From Otatea glauca (taxonomy: Eukaryota; Streptophyta; Magnoliopsida; Poales; Poaceae), in assembly GCA_036346275.1 (NCBI GenBank), contig CM070719.1:17711185-17775184 (forward strand): a stretch of 64,000 nucleotides of DNA, in the 5' to 3' direction. A program made the translations under genes and the position numbers. Below the pieces are notes generated by a model that saw only the letters and a list, made by a program, of their open reading frames with translations, was not told the DNA's origin and ran no database searches. Of this stretch, positions 43,378 to 54,660 are shown in pieces. Position 1 is the stretch's first letter. Each line of letters opens with the position of its first letter.

Positions 43378-46300
43378 GTGGTGTATGGTAAGTTCTTTGT
43401 CAACTCAGTACCTGCTTCAGTATTGTTCGATTCTGGTGCTACTCATTCTTTCATATCAGAGTATTTGGTCAAAAAGCATGGTTGGGGTACAGTTCAGCTT
43501 AGAAACCCTTTATTAGTTCAATCTCCTGGAAAAGAATTAAAAACTACTGCTTTTTGTCCAAAATCGGATATAGTTATAAATGCGGTAAAGTTCCTAGCGA
43601 ACTTAATATTATTGAATACCAAGGGAATAGAGGTAATCCTTGGGATGGATTGGTTAACCAAGTTTAAAGGACAGATAGACTGTGCTAATCGATCTATCTC
43701 CCTTACCAGTCCTGATGTAATTCGTGTAGAATTCTTATCTGATCTTTCCTCAAAGAAGGGTAGTACCCTGAACAGTTTGAAAGGTACAACTTTGGAAAAT
43801 GTGCCTATAGTAAATGAATACCCAGATGTATTCCCAGAAGATTTGCCTGGTATGCCACCAAGTCGGGGCATTGAGTTTATAATTGAGCTTGTACCTAGTA
43901 CGACTCCTATATCAAAAGGCCTTATAGGCTACCCGCCAATGAGTTAGCAAAAATGAAGCAGTAGATTGAAGAACTGCAAGAGAAAGGATTTATAAGACCA
44001 AGTTCTTCACCTTGGGGAGAACCAGTAATCTTTGTTAAGAAGAAGGATGGTAGTTTGAGAATGTGTATAGATTACAGATCTTTAAACGAGGTTACAATTA
44101 AGAACAAGTATCCTTTGCCAAGGATAGATGATCTGTTTGATCAGTTGAAGGGAGCACATGTTTTCTTCAAAATTGATTTGAGATCGGGATATCATTAGCT
44201 TAAGATAAGAAAGGAAGATATTCCTAAGACAACTTTCACGACCCGGTATGGACTGTATGAGTTTACAGTGATGTCCTTTGGATTAACAAATGCACCTTCC
44301 TATTTCATGAATCTGATGAACAAGGTGTTCATGGAGTTGTTAGATAAGTTTGTGGTTGTCTTTATTGATGACATTCTTATCTATTCCAAAAGTATGAAGG
44401 AACATGAGGATCATCTGAGGATAGTTCTAGAGAAATTAAGAGAGCATCAGCTTTATGCTAAGTTCAGTAACTGTGATTTTTGGTTGAAAGAAGTTGCGTT
44501 CTTGGGTCATGTCATTTCTGCTGGAGGAGTAGCTGTAGATCCTGCAAAAGTGAAGGTTGTTTTAGATTAGAAGCAACCTAAGTCAGTTCCAGATGTCAGA
44601 AGTTTTCTTGGTCTAGCAGGCTATTATCGGCGTTTCATCGAGGGTTTCTCTAAGATAGCCAGACCTCTTACTCGACTCTTGAAGAAGGAGAAGAAGTTTG
44701 AATGGACGAAATATTGTGAGCAGAGTTTTCAGGAATTGAAGAAGAGGTTAACTTCAGCACCTGTGCTTGTTCTGCCAGATATTCGAAAGGATTTTGAAGT
44801 TTTCTGTGATTCTTCAAAGCAAGGTCTTGGTTGTGTTTTGATGTAGGAAGGAAAACTTATAGTGTATGCTTCAAGACAGCTACAACTCCATGAGGAAAAC
44901 TACTCAACTCATGACTTGGAGTTAGCTGCAGTTGTTTATGCACTCAAGCTTTGGAGACATTATCTTATTGGTAATCGATGCGAGATCTACACAGATCATA
45001 AGAGTTTAAAGTACATTTTCACTCAGTCTGATTTCAATTTAAGGCAAATAAGATGGTTGGAGTTGATTAAAGACTATGACGTCGGCATTCATTATCATCT
45101 AGGGAAAGCTAATGTTGTTGCAGATGCTTTGAGTAGGAAGAGTTATTGCAACAATAATATGGTTTTAGAAAGTCAGCCAGCACTTCATGAAGAATTCCAA
45201 CGTCTCAATCTGGAATTAGTGAATGAAGGTTGTATTTTCAATGTAGAAGTGCACTCAACCTTGGATGATCATATTAGAGAAGCTCAAAAGGATGGCAGTG
45301 GTATTGCAGACATAAAGAGTGATCTGGAGAAAGGAAAAGCTTCTGAATTTTCTGAGGGTGAGAAAAGTACCATTTGGTTTGGAAAAAGAATTGTAGTTCC
45401 TAACCAAAAAGAGATTAAGGATGTGATTTTAAAGGAGGCTCATGATTCTATTTATTCTATTTATTCGGGAAGTACGAAAATGTACTCGGATTTGAAAGAA
45501 AAATATTGGTGGTCGAATATGAAAAGAGAAGTTGGTGATTTCGTGGCTCTTTGTGATATTTGTCAGTTAGTTAAAGCAGAGCATCAGAGACTAGCAGGAT
45601 TGTTACAACCTTTGCAGATTCCTATTTGGAAATGGGAAGAAATTGGAATGGATTTCATCACTGGACTTCCCAGAACTAAGTCTGGATATGATTCAACTTG
45701 AGTCATTGTAGATAGGTTGACAAAAGTTGCACATTTTATCCCGGTGAAGACCACCTATTCTGGTGACAAACTTGTAGAGTTGCACATGGCTAAAATAGTA
45801 TGTTTACATAGAGTGCCAAAAAAGATTGTGTCAGATCGAGGGTTCCAGTTTACCTCAAGGTTCTGGTAGAAATTGCATGAAGTATTGGGCACAAATCTGA
45901 ATTTTAGTACTGCTTACCATCCTCAGACAGATGGTCAAACAAAAAAGATAAATCAAATTTTAGAAGATATGCTGAGAGTTTGTGCGTTGACATATAGTGC
46001 CTCTTGGGATCAGAATTTGCCGTATGCAAAATTCTCCTACAACAAAAGTTATCAGTCAAGTTTAAAGATGGCACCTTTTGAAACTCTTTACGGAAGAAAA
46101 TGCAGAACACCGTTGTATTGGAAAGAGACAGAGGGCAGACAAGTAATTGGGCCTAACATTCTGAAGGAAACAGAAGAGCAAGTCAGAGTGATTCGTCAGA
46201 ATTTAAAAACAGCTCAGTCAAGGCATAAAAGTTATGCTGATAATCGTCGCCGGGATTTAAGTTTTGCACCTGGTGATCATGTGTATCTAAAAGTTTCACC

Positions 46301-46721
46301 TCTAAAGGGAATGCGTCGTTTCAGAGTTAGCGGGAAGCTTGCACCTCGCTATATCGGTCCATTCCCAGTGATTGCCAGAAGAGGAGAAGTTGCTTATAAA
46401 TTAAAACTTCCTTCGCAGTTGGCAGATGTGCATGATGTCTTCCATGTTTCTCAGCTGAAGAAATGCCTTCGAGTGCCAGAAGAACAGTTGCCGTTCAAAG
46501 AGATGGAACTAAAGGAGGATCTCTCTTATCCCGAGTATCCGGTCAGAATCCTGGATGAAGCGGAGCGTAGAACCAGAAGCCGTGTGATTAAGTTTTGCAA
46601 GGTTCAATGGAGCAATCATTCTGAGAAGGAAGCAACCAGGGAGCGAGAAGAGGATCTTAGAGCCGAGTTTCCTAATCTTTTTCTTTCTCCATCCGTATCT
46701 CAGGGTCGAGATTCTCTCTAA
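43378..46721 (+). pseudogene. Tekay pol: protease, RT, RNase H, integrase, chromodomain-like tail; broken
   Basis: The protease has VLFDSGATHSFIS (about 43420). After a frame slip near 43935, RT shows GSLRMCIDYRSLN (about 44055) and the active site FIDDILIYS (about 44365). RNase H has CDSSKQGLGCVL and a YTDHKSLKYIF stretch (about 44990). Integrase has a zinc-finger region ending CDICQ (about 45560), GMDFITGLP (about 45645), SDRGFQF (45835) and YHPQTDGQT (about 45915). The C-terminal tail (about 46530-46690) reads YPVRILDEAERRTRSR and then VQWSNHSEKEATREREED, a chromodomain-like sequence of chromoviruses. In-frame stops include TAG at 43962, 44196, 44568, 44844 and 45867 and TGA at about 45700. 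Confidence 0.92.
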
Positions 46722-46732
46722 GAGGGTAGGTT
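46720..46732 (+). other. Polypurine tract of the Tekay element
   Basis: The sequence aagagggtaggtt lies directly before the 3' LTR and would prime plus-strand DNA synthesis. Confidence 0.7.
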
Positions 46733-49658
46733 TGTAACATCCCATTTTCGGTCCTTTTGTTAAAAATTAGTTTAAATTAATTAATTCAAAGATTTGGATT
46801 TTCTTGGAGTTTTAATTAACCTGGCATTCCTTTTTATCCAAAAATGGAATTTATTCCATTCGCGTTCGGAAATTCCATTTTCATCCCGATATCCAAAATT
46901 CAAATCCAATACCAGTATTCTCTAATAATTTCGAAACCAATTTTGTTAGGTTCCAAATATTCCATAGCATTTTTGAGAATGTTTTGAAGATTTTTAGAGT
47001 CTTCTTGCTATTTTATCCTTCGCGCTTTATTCTCAGCACTATTCATTTGGCACACATGTCAGAGCTACAGTAGCATCTTCATCCTCTAGCCAGTGCATTC
47101 ACGAAATCCTTCCTCTCTTCAAAGCTTTGAATTTTTTTTCATAACTTCTTCATTTCCACATCAAATCAAGTGAGAATTGAACCGTTGTGACCGCATTGAT
47201 GCAAAGATTCAATCCCCGGCCGTTGCTCTCACCCATTAAAGCCCGATTTGGCGCAGTAAGCGATTAAGTCCAATTCATTGCTTACTTGATTTCTCGGCCG
47301 TTTCTCAATCTTTTCGTGTGCTTCCACTTCCTATAGATGCTTCTCACCTTCCTCTACGCTGTGCTCACCATTTCCCTTTGTTTCCTCAAACTTTTCCTCT
47401 CTAAAACTCGCGAAAACCGCAGCCTAACATGGACCAAAGACACTGGCGAGCCAACTTTTTATCCGGTGAGCCAAATCAAATTCCGTTTGCGTCATTTTGT
47501 GCATCTTGTCGCAAAGATCAAAAGCCCTGAAGAAAATTTGGGTTTCATTACAGGACGGCGACGAATTTCACATTTGAACACTGTCGGCCTAACCGTCTTC
47601 GCGGCGTCGATTTGTCGTCTCCGGTAAGCCTCTTCGAAATCCGATTACACCGTTGGATTCGCGGCGTTGAGCTCTACGTGATGCTCACCTTATTTTCCCC
47701 ATTCCGCTGGCCGACCGCCCCCTGGTCCTCTCTCCCCACGCGCCATGAAGAAGGGCAGAGAGCTGCGCTCTCTGTTATTCGCATGAACAGTGTCAGCGCT
47801 ACTGTGCTATCTTTTTTTTTACGAATTTCCTTTCCAATCCAATTTCAAATGACCCGTTCTCTTCCGTCGTAACTCCGAATCGAGTGATTCAAATTTCTAA
47901 ATTCATCTAAATTCAAGATCTTTCTGTCAGTACTAATTTTATACTTTTTAGATTTTATTTGTTTTATTTTATTTATTGATCGCTCCGTTTTGGGCATAGT
48001 CGAAGAAGCTGTTGCCGTCGCCGAAGAAAGTGCTGATCTGCCGAGCGGCCCTTCTCTCCTCATCAACGAAGGCAAGTCTCCTTGACGCATGTTGCTCCCA
48101 TGTTTTATAAATGCTTTACAATGTTTAACAATTTGCATCGCTATTTATTTAAAAGGTCATGTTAAATTTAGGTTGGTAGTAAATCCCAATTGTTATTACC
48201 ACCTTGATATTGAAATCCTTGACTGTTGTAACCCTTGGTTACTGTGATATGTAATAATAATAATATGTTATGATATATTTTGTTTAGTGCGCTAGATGTG
48301 CTTAAATGCAAAGTCGATCAAATACCTATGGATGGGTTACTTTGAAACTGTGAAAAATTATGAATTTGAAAAGTTGTGGCAATATGTATGCCGCTGTATT
48401 TGCAAAATAAAAATGACAATAATTTAGACTTGGGCGGATCGGTTTGTCTGGCGGGTGTAGATGGAGCACTGATTTTTGTTGTGATTGTGCCGCCCAAGTC
48501 GATTAAAGACCGACGCTTGTGATTATACATTCTAAGCATAACCGTACAACCACTTGTCTAAATGGGTACGATCTGGCTGAATAATTTGTAATAATTTAAC
48601 TTAAACTCGCTAGATGGTGGAATGTGAGTGCCGGATGGAGGCAAGTTTGTTTTTCCCACACGGTGTAAGAGGGGGCTTCTGTACTGGGTAGATGGAACCC
48701 TAACAGCGGTGAAACCTCAGTGGGTGGAGTCAGGTTAGGTTATTGCATTGTAAAAGCCTTGTCATGATCTCTCTGCCAACACACCAAAGGAAGTGTGCTT
48801 ATTGCGCATGGCAACAAGAGACGATCATGTCTTGTGGGTAAAGCTGTACACCTCTGCCGAGTGTAAAACTATTCGAATAGCCGTGCCTACGGTCAAGGGC
48901 AAGCAAAGAATGCTTTCATAATGGTAGACTTTGTTTTTGGTTTTAAAAACTGATATTTTAGGATCTGGGAGTGGTTAGAACTTCCGGATGTATTTATGGT
49001 GGTTAGAGCCAGTGAGGTGGTTGGAACCTGTTTTGAATCATGACGGTTGGAGTCATGTGATGGTTAAACAAGATCTTTTAAAATGGGCGGATAGAGCCGG
49101 TATACTAGTGTTGGTGGTTGGAACCTTCACTAGAGTTATAAATAATTTGAATTGTACAAATAATTTTAAAACTGTTTTGTGAAAATTATTATTAATAATG
49201 TCTGTTAAATCTGGCTTTGTGCAAAAGAACCATATTAAGCCATCTTTGGAAGGCCTTGCATTTTGCATATTTCCTAGACTTACTGAGTACGTTTGTACTC
49301 ACATACTATAATAAATTCTTTCGTCAGACGCTTTCCAAGATGCTACGAATGATGGTGAGTTCTACGATGTGGAGTCCGATGAAAACAATCCAGAAAGCTT
49401 GACGCACATTTCTTTTCAGTCGACTGCCTGTGGTGTTTATTGGCTTTACCATTTTGTTTCTTTTTTCCGCTGCTGTAAACTTAAGGTCATGTGACCTGGT
49501 TTTGTAATAATGGCTTTTCGGCCGGTACTTAGTATTTATCTTTTCAATTCGTGCTTTTCGGTTATGATTAATCACTGTGAACTGTGTGTACTAGCGTTGA
49601 TCTAGGACTAGTACATAAATCCACAGGGGATTCTGGATAGCAAATCCGGGGTCTCACA
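46733..49658 (+). repeat. 3' LTR of the Tekay element
   Basis: This 2926-bp LTR starts tgtaacatccc and ends gtctcaca. It is the longer, less damaged copy of the pair. Confidence 0.92.
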
Positions 49659-50456
49659 CATACTGTCCTCTTCATTTAGTCCTGATGCTACCTCTATGCT
49701 CATGCTTTTTGCGTACTTAACTACTGATGTCCATGATAAATGTATTTAAATATAATTGTATGAAGTTCAATTAATCCCATTCCATTTTTTAATATCAGTT
49801 TCATGGAATCAGCTTTCTGCTTGCATTCTTTTCCTATAGATGCTGTGCAGAGTCAACTGGGTTGACCCTTGATGTGTAACCAGCCAGAAAAGGTGTGAGC
49901 TAGAACTCACTGCAGAAACCAGCAGATAAACTTATGTGCATATGAAAGCTAGCGGCTGATGTTTTCAACAATGTACTGACTTTAAAGTGAACATGCACAA
50001 AACTAGAGAGACACAATCATGTTGATACCATTGGAAGGTTGAAGCTACTGTCAAGATGGTGAAGCTCTGGATGGTACAAACTGAATATGGAGACTATATT
50101 TCATTTGGTTTAGCTAGAAATCTGAATATGAATATTGTATTATTTCAATTGGTTTAAATGGAAATTAGAGTATGTAATTCGAAATAGCATTTCCACCAGT
50201 TTAGATAAAAAAAATTGGTACGTGGGTGTATTTATATTTTTAGTAGTTTAGATATAGATTTAGCAGCTAAGCATTGCACAAATATGAAAATTTTGTGTTG
50301 GATTTCCTATTTTATATAGATACAGTCATGGCAATAGAAGAGGTGCAAAATAAATAACAGGAAGCTACATCTTGATTTTCATAATGGTAATAACCATGTT
50401 AATAATTATCACGTGCTTCCTGATGCAGCTTCTGAGCAAGTAATAATTGATAGAAC
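49659..50456. other. Intergenic stretch, nothing recognised
   Basis: This AT-rich sequence continues the host DNA interrupted by the Tekay element. There is no convincing gene. The last twelve bases, aattgatagaac, are the left target duplication of the next insertion. Confidence 0.5.
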
Positions 50457-51600
50457 TCTCTATCCGTTGTTCAGATTTGGTAGGTCCCGACGGATTTCAG
50501 ACCGGATCTGCCCTCTCTTTGTCAGATTCGGTCATCTTGCTGGTGCCTGAGGTGGCTCGGCCGTCGGAACAGGCGCGGTGAGGCCACGGTCGCGCAAGGC
50601 AGTTGGTGCTAGGAGTGCGGCGAGCAAGACACGGAGGTGAAGAGCGAGTGCGGCGCTGCTGTGGCCGCGTCTTTGTTGCCACGGCGGGCATTATCGGAGC
50701 GGCTGGTCACCAAGGTGGAGTCCTGGCGTAGCGGTCGGGTCTGGGTAGTGCTTGGTAGATGTCTATGTTGGCGCGCCCTGGCGGTTCCAGATGATCATGG
50801 ACACCAGTAGCGACCTCTACTGGTTGCAGTGCAGGGGTAGTAGGCGGCGTTTTTTCCCTTGGTGGGTTGGGGGGGGGGTAGTGACACGAAGATCTCGGTG
50901 ATGGGAATGCGGCGAGAAGAACGAAGACAGCAGCGGGAAGAAGGAAGACGAAGAGTGGTTAGGGGCCGAAGCATGCGCGGCGCGGGCGCCGCCCAGCGTT
51001 GCCAGCAGGACCTGGGCGTAGGCCTAGGCGTCGGTGGTGAGTTTCCCTCCGTGTAGAGGTGAGATTCACCGTGTGGTTGCGTGAGGAAGTCCAGCAGGTG
51101 GCGGGCGATGGCGTGGGGATGACGACAGGAAGATCGACGAAGGCAAGCATGCGAGGATGATTAGTTGCACAGCTCCATTTCCTCCGCCATCTTGAGGATT
51201 GGGTTCAGGGCAGCCAGGAGAAGGTGGACGACTAGGATGGTGCATCGTTGTTGGTGTCGTGCGTCCGCGGTTGGCTCCGCTGAACCCTTTGATTCGAGTC
51301 AGGGCGGTTTCTGTGATAGTGGTCTGCTTGTGGTCTCGATAGTGCGATGGCTTGGTCGCTTCGGTAGAAGGTCGTCTCAGTAGAGGGTCGTCGCGCCTAT
51401 GTTTTGGTGGTCTTTGCTGTGTGTTTCGTGTGTGCCGAGGGAGCTTCCAGGTTTAGAGCTCTCTATCCGTTGTTAGTGTTCTTGTTGGAGATGGTTGTAG
51501 GTCCTTTCTTTGTATTTCCTCTCTGGAGGTTTCTGTTACAGTTTCTCTCCTTCTGAAATGAATGGCAGAGCTCCTGCCCTTAGTTTCAAAAAAAAAAAAA
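50457..51600 (+). mobile_element. Poly(A)-tailed non-LTR retroposon with 12-bp target duplication
   Basis: A run of 15 A (51588-51602) ends a 1.14-kb insertion. The twelve bases aattgatagaac precede it (50445-50456) and follow it (51601-51612) exactly. The last 70 bases (ttcctctctggaggtttctg, then aatggcagagctcctgccc) resemble 3' ends of grass L1-type LINEs. No intact reading frame is visible, so it is a 5'-truncated LINE or an RNA mobilised by one. The sequence ctctctatccgttgtt occurs both at its first bases and again near 51458. Confidence 0.85.
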
Positions 51601-51612
51601 AATTGATAGAAC

Positions 51613-52886
51613 CCAAGTGTTTCCTTAAATTTGATTTTGTAAATATGAATAAATTAGAGCATATTTCTCTTCAGTCATTTATCATCATTTCTGTGCCTAT
51701 TTGCATGTTTGAAACATCAAAAATCAGTGTACTTATAAATTTGCAGGTTGAAAGTTTGTTGAAAACACGGTAATGCTAAAGCAGAGTATCGCAAAAGAAT
51801 TTCAATTATCCATAGCTATGCTGTTACAAGGACTAATCAGAATTGGGAAACCTATGTAAACTGATTGCCATCTTAATGGTTTCCATTGGATGAAGCAAAA
51901 GTTAATACTGCACAAGATGGAAATGACCTCAACTTTCATTTTTTTTATGCAAACCTTGTATAACTATAAGTTCCACACATAATCGAATGAGAAAATGGCC
52001 ATCGGCTAGAATTGTAAATTGTGGATAGCATTAGAGCCAAGGCAGTATGCATGCTTAGGTGAGCCCCTTTGTACTGCTACCAGAATTAGCTGGTAATGAG
52101 ATATGCACATTTTGAAGTTCAAACTTGGAACTTTGTTCCTCGCCCCAAAAAAAAAAACTTTGTTATCACGCTTGTTTTCACTGTTGCATATGGAGTTATT
52201 TCCTTGTTCAAGTCTGGGGGGGTTCATTCCAGGATATAGACCTGGTCTTTTGGACCTTTTCATGTCAAGTATAAAAATGAAATAACATCCAGAGAAATGT
52301 GGGCTCATAATATCATGTATCCGTAAATTGTGATTTGATGAATTTCGATGAACAGAGCTTTCCCCCATATGTAGCGTAAAAACTGCAATTTGGCAAGTTT
52401 TCTTGTCTAGAATTCTGGAAAGTTCATTACACCCTCCGGACAGAAATTAATCTATTGGATGGTTTCAAGGCCAGAACATTTGAAGAACTGACCATTGACT
52501 ACACTTGAGATATCGAATGTAGAAGATAGTAGAATGTGAAAAATCAAGAGTGGGCCTTTATATTATGATTATTAGAGACTTTCTACGGTGCTTGGAAGGT
52601 ACTTGAGTACCTCCCTTTTGCTCGTACTGTTTTATAAAGCTAAATTATTTCGATGAATGGCTCTGCGGTGGCTGCAATGTCCCATGGTCACACGTCGCTT
52701 AAATGCAAGTTCAGTACACAAATGATCTGCATTAATGGAGTTATATCAAGTCAAAATATTTACTAGGTAAATACAGGGTATAATAGTTAAGTAAATAATC
52801 AAAAGAGCATCATTCTCTCCTAACATTATACGGGTACAAGTGACTCTTCTTCCGGGTCAAAAGAAAAAGATATTTCCGTTTTCAGA
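51613..52886. other. Intergenic stretch and probable 3' region of the SWEET-like gene
   Basis: No gene was found. The right part, downstream of the stop at 52887 on the minus strand, may be a 3' untranslated region. Confidence 0.4.
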
Positions 52887-53048
52887 TTAAGGCTTCTGTC
52901 CCGTTGTGTCGTCTAGACTAGTTGCAACTTTCATTACATTTGCTTGCTCAATATCATGAAGCGTTTTGGGTGCTGCTTTACATTTCCTGTAAATGCAGTA
53001 CAGTACCAACTGGAGGGTACCCATTAAACAGCCGATGCAGTTTGGTGA
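52887..53048 (-). CDS. Last exon of a SWEET-type sugar transporter (partial)
   Basis: An acceptor-like cttctgaag precedes 54 codons ending in TAA. They begin SPNCIGCLMGTLQLVLYCIY, which fits the seventh transmembrane helix of SWEET transporters (pattern PN.IG..G..QL.LY.IY). A hydrophilic cytosolic tail ending DDTTGQKP follows. SWEET proteins are seven-helix uniporters for sucrose or hexoses. The upstream exons should lie to the right on this strand, where copia, MITE and CACTA insertions begin within about 100-300 bases. The gene is therefore either split by a very long intron or truncated. Identification rests on a short segment. Confidence 0.6.
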   Translation of the reverse strand, partial: SPNCIGCLMGTLQLVLYCIYRKCKAAPKTLHDIEQANVMKVATSLDDTTGQKP

Positions 53049-53149
53049 CTTCAGAAGAAAACATGTCAGTAGCCCTTCCCTTTGTGTATAAAAATTGATT
53101 GTATACTTACCGTGACAAAAGGATCCTGTTTGCACCAAAATTTGGTAAG

Positions 53150-53945
53150 ATATGGCAAAATTATCAGGCTAAGGATAAAAGGGATATTTTTGTAGAAATG
53201 TATAATCCTCTCACACCTTGTATTTGCCTCAGTGTTTACAATATATAAGAATATACAGGAGGAGCGTTAGTTACAACGGCTACGCTATCGGCGGCACGTC
53301 CCTGTGCTGTTAACTGATTGAGGGCCTGTTTGGGGGGCTATGCTTCAGCTTTGGTCCAAAAGCTCTTCCAAACAGCATGGTTGCAAAGCAACTGGGAAGC
53401 TAAGCCACAGCAGAAGCACCCCCGAAAGTTGCAGCCGCTAAGGAGGAGCTTTTCAGCTGTGGCTTCGCTTGACCACCTCCCATCTCGCTCACTCCGCCTC
53501 CCCGACCTCCGCCACCCTGCCTCGCCACCTCCACGTCACCTCTCCACTCGTTCGCGTGTGCCGCTAGGTTCTGCCTCCCGCTCGTTTGTCCCCAAAAGCT
53601 ACAAATGCAATGCCCGTTTGGCAAGCGGCATAACAAGAAAAGCCACACCGCCACTACAATCGCTTTCTGACCAAAGAAACCAAAAGAAACTTTTCAGCCC
53701 AGTCGCAGCTCCCCCAAACAGGCCCTGAATGCATGCATGGATAGGTGCTGCAAACTGAGAGCGATCCGAAGGATCAGGGCCTTGCTGACTGAGCGTAGGA
53801 GGCTGGCAGCTCCCAAGCGAGGATTCGGTCCAACAGCCCCCGCAGTCGCAACGACGGCTGGCCGGACGTTGAGACTGGTCCGGAAGTTAAGAAAGACAGC
53901 TGTCGGCAGGCCTTTCGTGAAAACATCAGCAAATTGTGAGGACGG
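53150..53945 (-). mobile_element. Ty1/copia remnant: RNase H tail, polypurine tract and 3' LTR
   Basis: On the minus strand 53945-53850 reads SQFADVFTKGLPTAVF and then FRTSLNVR, the end of copia pol. It is followed by a purine-rich actgcgggggc and an LTR start tgttgg at 53835. The LTR continues left and is interrupted by a MITE at 53322-53725; its outer end, roughly 53150, is not resolved. The right side is cut by the CACTA element. Confidence 0.7.
53322..53725. mobile_element. Tourist-like (PIF/Harbinger) MITE, 404 bp
   Basis: The termini gggcctgtttgggg and cccccaaacaggccc form an inverted repeat. The trinucleotide tga is duplicated on both sides (53319-53321 and 53726-53728), as expected for PIF/Harbinger (TNA). 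The interior is GC-rich with no gene. It lies inside a copia LTR. Confidence 0.8.
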
Positions 53946-53953
53946 AAAAGGTC

Positions 53954-54236
53954 ATCTGTGGCGGTTCATAACTGCTATCAGTGGCGGTTATTGAACCGCC
54001 ACAGATATAGTGCCACTGATAATCGAGGATTATCAGTGGCGGTTTTCTAACCGCCACAGATAATTGTTATCTGTGGCGGTTCTATACACCAACCGCCACA
54101 GATAACAATATTATTTGTGGTGGTTCTGTCCACCAACCGCCACAGATAACAATATTATCTGTGGCGATTCTGTCCACCAACCGCCACAGATAACAATATT
54201 ATCTGTGGCGGTTCTATCCACCAACCGCCACAGATA
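53954..54236. repeat. CACTA subterminal inverted repeats
   Basis: Five to six hairpin pairs of atctgtggcggtt and aaccgccacagat are arranged in tandem, separated by short loops and by taacaatatt spacers. In En/Spm elements such motifs bind the TNPA protein. Confidence 0.85.
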
Positions 54237-54305
54237 GTACCTGATCGAAAAAATAAAAAACCGTATTTTGGGCTAGCCTCAGGTGCTGCTAGCCATGCCC
54301 TCTGA

Positions 54306-54490
54306 AACATATAATACATCAATCACAGATTTTGCATGTACACAATTACAATGTACAACAATCACAGATTTTACATATACACAACTACAATGTAATACAT
54401 CAATCACAATTACATATAATACATCAATCACAATTACAATCACAGATTTTGCATATACACAATTACAATATACACAATTACAATGTACAA
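54306..54490. repeat. Tandem repeat of catatacacaattacaatgta type
   Basis: Irregular copies of cacagattttgcatatacac and acaattacaatgtac alternate with aatacatcaatcacaatt. The block lies between the terminal hairpins and the captured SBDS exon. Confidence 0.7.
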
Positions 54491-54492
54491 TT

Positions 54493-54660
54493 AAAGTGTG
54501 TCTCATGCATGAGGCGCTCGATCATGGTGATGGTGTAGGGCCGCCGGGTTTCAGGGTTGATAGTCTTCTCCATCACAATGGTGGCGATATCCCTGAACTG
54601 GTTAGACAGCTGCGCCTCCCTCTCCTTGCCAGAAACCTGGAGCTCCCCTTTGTCCAATAT
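54493..54660 (-). pseudogene. SBDS: Captured exon fragment of SBDS (ribosome maturation protein)
   Basis: SBDS releases eIF6 from the 60S ribosomal subunit with EFL1. The minus strand has an acceptor ttctctcag followed by an open segment of 56 codons. It begins ILDKGELQVSGKEREAQLSN, then has FRDIATIVMEKTINPETRRP, and ends ERLMHETHF. This is the highly conserved middle of eukaryotic SBDS, with the characteristic RDIATIV and NPET.RPYT motifs. After HF the sequence turns into tandem repeats. There are no stops. It lies on the same strand as the transposon genes, near the CACTA 3' end, so it is best read as transduplicated host sequence. Neighbouring SBDS exons were not found. Confidence 0.85.

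Larger units (their letters stand above)
37954..49658 (+). mobile_element. Complete Tekay-lineage chromovirus (Ty3/gypsy)
   Basis: The 11.7-kb element has LTRs at 37954-40862 and 46733-49658 and an initiator-Met PBS at 40867-40878. An extra ORF precedes gag, followed by gag, pol with a C-terminal chromodomain-like segment, and a polypurine tract at 46720-46732. The flanks are catgc and catac, a target duplication with one mismatch. LTRs of nearly 3 kb plus a chromodomain fit the Tekay (Del) group. Gag and pol carry several stops and shifts, so it is not autonomous now. Confidence 0.92.

Noticed and set aside
50497..51056. GC-rich frames inside the retroposon considered as a processed pseudogene of a known protein.
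   Set aside because: No domain or family was recognisable in any frame, so only the retroposon structure is claimed.
54306..54490. Regularly spaced repeats considered as a CRISPR-like array.
   Set aside because: The repeats and spacers are irregular and degenerate, the genome is eukaryotic, and the block is a tandem repeat inside a CACTA element.
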